DNA of 41,114 bases from JAJZXY01 sp046706185 (lineage in GTDB: Archaea; Thermoplasmatota; Thermoplasmata; Sysuiplasmatales; Sysuiplasmataceae), in contig JBJKPR010000059.1 of assembly GCA_046706185.1 (NCBI GenBank), forward strand, positions 1-41,114, read 5' to 3'. Both the position numbers and the translations under genes were made by a program. Shown in pieces: positions 39,573 to 41,114 of this stretch; position 1 is the first letter of the stretch; each line of letters starts with the position of its first letter. The notes beneath the pieces were generated by a model, which saw only the letters and a program-made list of their open reading frames with translations, did not search any database and had not been told where the DNA came from.

Positions 39573-40706
39573 TCACCATATGGTTCCTGAACCGTGACCT
39601 TCATGGGACAATGGAGACAGCACTTCTTCTGGATCTCCATAATTCCTTGCCATCGAGACGATTTCCGGATTATCCAGTAACATCAGGTGACCTCTCTCGT
39701 CAACGATCAATTGGTCATCGATGTATACGCGAGTGTTGAGAACTGCACCGTCGACGTGGCGAAACTTTTGAGCCTCCGTTTCATTTGCAAGTCCGACCCA
39801 CGGCATCTTGCTGATAAGCTCCCAATGCATCGGGTCTTCAATCCCACGCTGGATCTGTGCCTTGGGGTGGTAGCCAAACATTATCTCGTTCAGGCGGTTG
39901 CTCCCTTCGTATTTACGAAAGAGTGCTTCCAGGTGGTCTTTGAGTTCGCCTCCGCCTGAGACTTCCACTATTTCCTTGTCCTCAATTCTCCACCGAACTG
40001 GTTCAGGCAATTTGCCTGGAATGCCCTGAATGCAGTCCAGGTAGACGGTACCATTCGCAGTTCTGCTTCCGTTGAACACGCCGCATCTCCCCCAGGGGAA
40101 ATGACATCGGCCAGGAGGATCTCCGGCACTCAACTGCATACCGTAAAGTCTCTTCCCGTCGTATTGTGCTTCCAGGCGCGTACCGTGACCGCCTTCAAGC
40201 CTTATTGTGGATCCAGCCGATACAACATTCTTGACCACTTCTGCGATCTTCCAGAGGAGCCGATTGGGAAAGCGTGCGTAATCCGTCGCCAGCAGCCCGG
40301 GGGTTCCTTCAAAATAGACGAAATAAGGCTTTCTTCGCTTCGTGTTTGCGGGCAGGGCGTCTTCACGCACCAATTTCAAACGGCGTCGATAGTTATCTGA
40401 GAACGTCAGGAACACAGGCCACATCCAGATGACCACGTCTGAGGCTGCCATTGCCTCCAGGGCCGGGGCGGGAACATCGCCGTACCTGGATGTCGGCTCA
40501 AGAACCATCGCCATTGGATGTGCCCCAGCAGCCGTGAGTGCAGCCTCGAGCGTTTCCATCGTCAAGGAATCACTTCGTCTGTCCGCCAGCATGAGGACAG
40601 TATCCCCTGACTGAATGGCAGAAGCCTCAATCAGGTTCTGAGTGCCAATCCAATAGTCGGCCATTCTGTACCCGAACAATTTCCAGACCCCCGCATCGTG
40701 AACCAT
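39573..40706 (-). CDS. M29 aminopeptidase / NicX-like metalloenzyme
   Basis: The 377 residues resemble the fold shared by thermophilic aminopeptidase T (M29) and the mononuclear-iron dioxygenase NicX. They include an N-terminal Rossmann-like domain (SGDTVLMLADRRSDSLTMETLEAALTAAGAHPM). A later region reads GGHGTRLEAQYDGKRLYG and IMFGYHPKAQIQRGIEDPMHWE, then FRHVDGAVLNTRVYIDD. The HxxxxxH/HxD pattern suits metal binding. The peptidase versus ring-opening dioxygenase choice cannot be made from sequence alone. Arginine is often encoded by CGN (CGA CGC CGT in a row, residues about 106-108), unlike the AGG-rich neighbours. Confidence 0.72.
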   Translation of the reverse strand: MVHDAGVWKLFGYRMADYWIGTQNLIEASAIQSGDTVLMLADRRSDSLTMETLEAALTAAGAHPMAMVLEPTSRYGDVPAPALEAMAASDVVIWMWPVFLTFSDNYRRRLKLVREDALPANTKRRKPYFVYFEGTPGLLATDYARFPNRLLWKIAEVVKNVVSAGSTIRLEGGHGTRLEAQYDGKRLYGMQLSAGDPPGRCHFPWGRCGVFNGSRTANGTVYLDCIQGIPGKLPEPVRWRIEDKEIVEVSGGGELKDHLEALFRKYEGSNRLNEIMFGYHPKAQIQRGIEDPMHWELISKMPWVGLANETEAQKFRHVDGAVLNTRVYIDDQLIVDERGHLMLLDNPEIVSMARNYGDPEEVLSPLSHEGHGSGTIW

Positions 40707-41114
40707 CGTCTGAATTATCCGGCGTGGTTATCCGATACATCTTATTTAAACCAGCAGAGGCTTGGAAACTGTTGCGCAAGCCAAATCCGTGCATGTTCCG
40801 CGCCGGAGCCGGAGAATCGGCAACAATTCGAGATTTCGTCAATTGCATCCACACGTGCTGTGGAAACCAGCCCGTGAGGGATAATGGAGCTCCTTAAGGC
40901 AGGTTCAGGGATAGTATTGTTACGTTCGGAGATCGACTGCCCGGCCACTGTTCAGCAGTGTGTCGTACCTATGGCGATTCGCCGACGAGAAACAGGTAAA
41001 CCATGCAACGTTTTCATGAATAGTATGGTCGAATGATGAGTCTCCTGGCGTGGAAGACGCGTTAGTGAAAGGGAACGACAGCGGCCTGTTCTTGAGTAGT
41101 CTGACCTGGCTTTG
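40707..41114. other. 408 bp end region without a supported gene
   Basis: The left edge holds the promoter of the NicX-like gene; the minus-strand TTTAAATAAG at 40741-40750 predicts a start near 40720. Beyond this I find no tRNA, repeat or family match. One minus-strand frame is open from the window edge to a TAA at 40920-40922 (64 codons) and could be the tail of a gene that continues outside, but another minus-strand frame is open nearly as far and codon use does not decide between them. Confidence 0.35.
40741..40750 (-). promoter_or_regulatory. TATA box of the NicX-like gene
   Basis: On the minus strand TTTAAATAAG is centred about 40 bp before the ATG at 40706, predicting a leader of about 14 nt. 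It is a clean archaeal-type element, so the gene is expressed by the host machinery even if acquired. Confidence 0.5.

Noticed and set aside
40920..41114. Minus-strand frame open to the window edge
   Set aside because: It could be a gene tail, but a second minus-strand frame is open nearly as far and neither shows a motif. Support is too thin to call.
1..41114. CRISPR arrays, insertion sequences or prophage
   Set aside because: I saw no spaced direct repeats, transposase, integrase or phage structural genes; the genes are mostly core archaeal functions.

Overview
The window is archaeal and most likely comes from a Thermoplasmatota (Thermoplasmata-type euryarchaeal) chromosome. It carries an A-type ATP synthase operon, DNA polymerase D small subunit (DP1), archaeal primase PriS, Orc1/Cdc6, TiaS, Dph2, eL20 (L18a)-prefoldin alpha-FtsY, an ER-type signal peptidase and preQ0 (archaeosine) synthesis genes. 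Promoters look like AT-rich TATA boxes about 26 bp before the inferred transcript starts, several of them close to leaderless. Arginine is mostly encoded by AGG. The family-level placement is inference.

Layout. 1-3616: the tail of a membrane protein, a two-domain winged-helix regulator, queD-queC-queE (preQ0 for archaeosine) and a convergent dph2 (diphthamide). 3718-6551: a leftward surface-glycan type group of a methyltransferase and two GT-A glycosyltransferases. 6552-6986: a 435 bp gap without a recognisable gene. 6987-11183: a small orphan protein, PriS, a membrane protein, and eL20-pfdA-ftsY. 11192-13938: M20 peptidase, dCMP-deaminase-like protein and signal peptidase, the last two divergent from one shared TATA element. 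13930-16029: orc1, a 438 bp AT-rich gap with two near-identical inverted ORB-like repeats (a probable replication origin), and a small membrane protein.

16223-20926: tiaS, then a thiolase / 3-hydroxyacyl-CoA dehydrogenase / MFS transporter cassette. 20948-25229: an HTH-10 regulator divergent from a three-gene 2-oxoacid:ferredoxin oxidoreductase operon in the order gamma-delta fusion, alpha, beta. Its alpha subunit has YPIRP in place of YPITP, and its gamma domain lacks the usual GRGGQG loop. Subunit plan and active-site residues resemble oxalate oxidoreductase rather than pyruvate oxidoreductase. This is the most interesting metabolic lead in the window.

25397-33900: a leftward A-ATP synthase operon, transcribed K-E-C-F-A-B-D-(60-aa membrane protein)-H-I. 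The extra small protein is not a standard subunit, and H-I lie at the 3' end. 34032-35516: DP1. 35618-39382: an inactive-looking membrane rhodanese, DUF2203, a DUF981-like membrane protein, a UbiA prenyltransferase (quinone or lipid pathway) and a DUF71 ATP pyrophosphatase. 39573-40706: an M29/NicX-like metalloenzyme whose arginine codons (CGN) differ from its neighbours, suggesting transfer. 40707-41114: no supported gene beyond its promoter. I saw no rRNA, tRNA, CRISPR array or insertion sequence.
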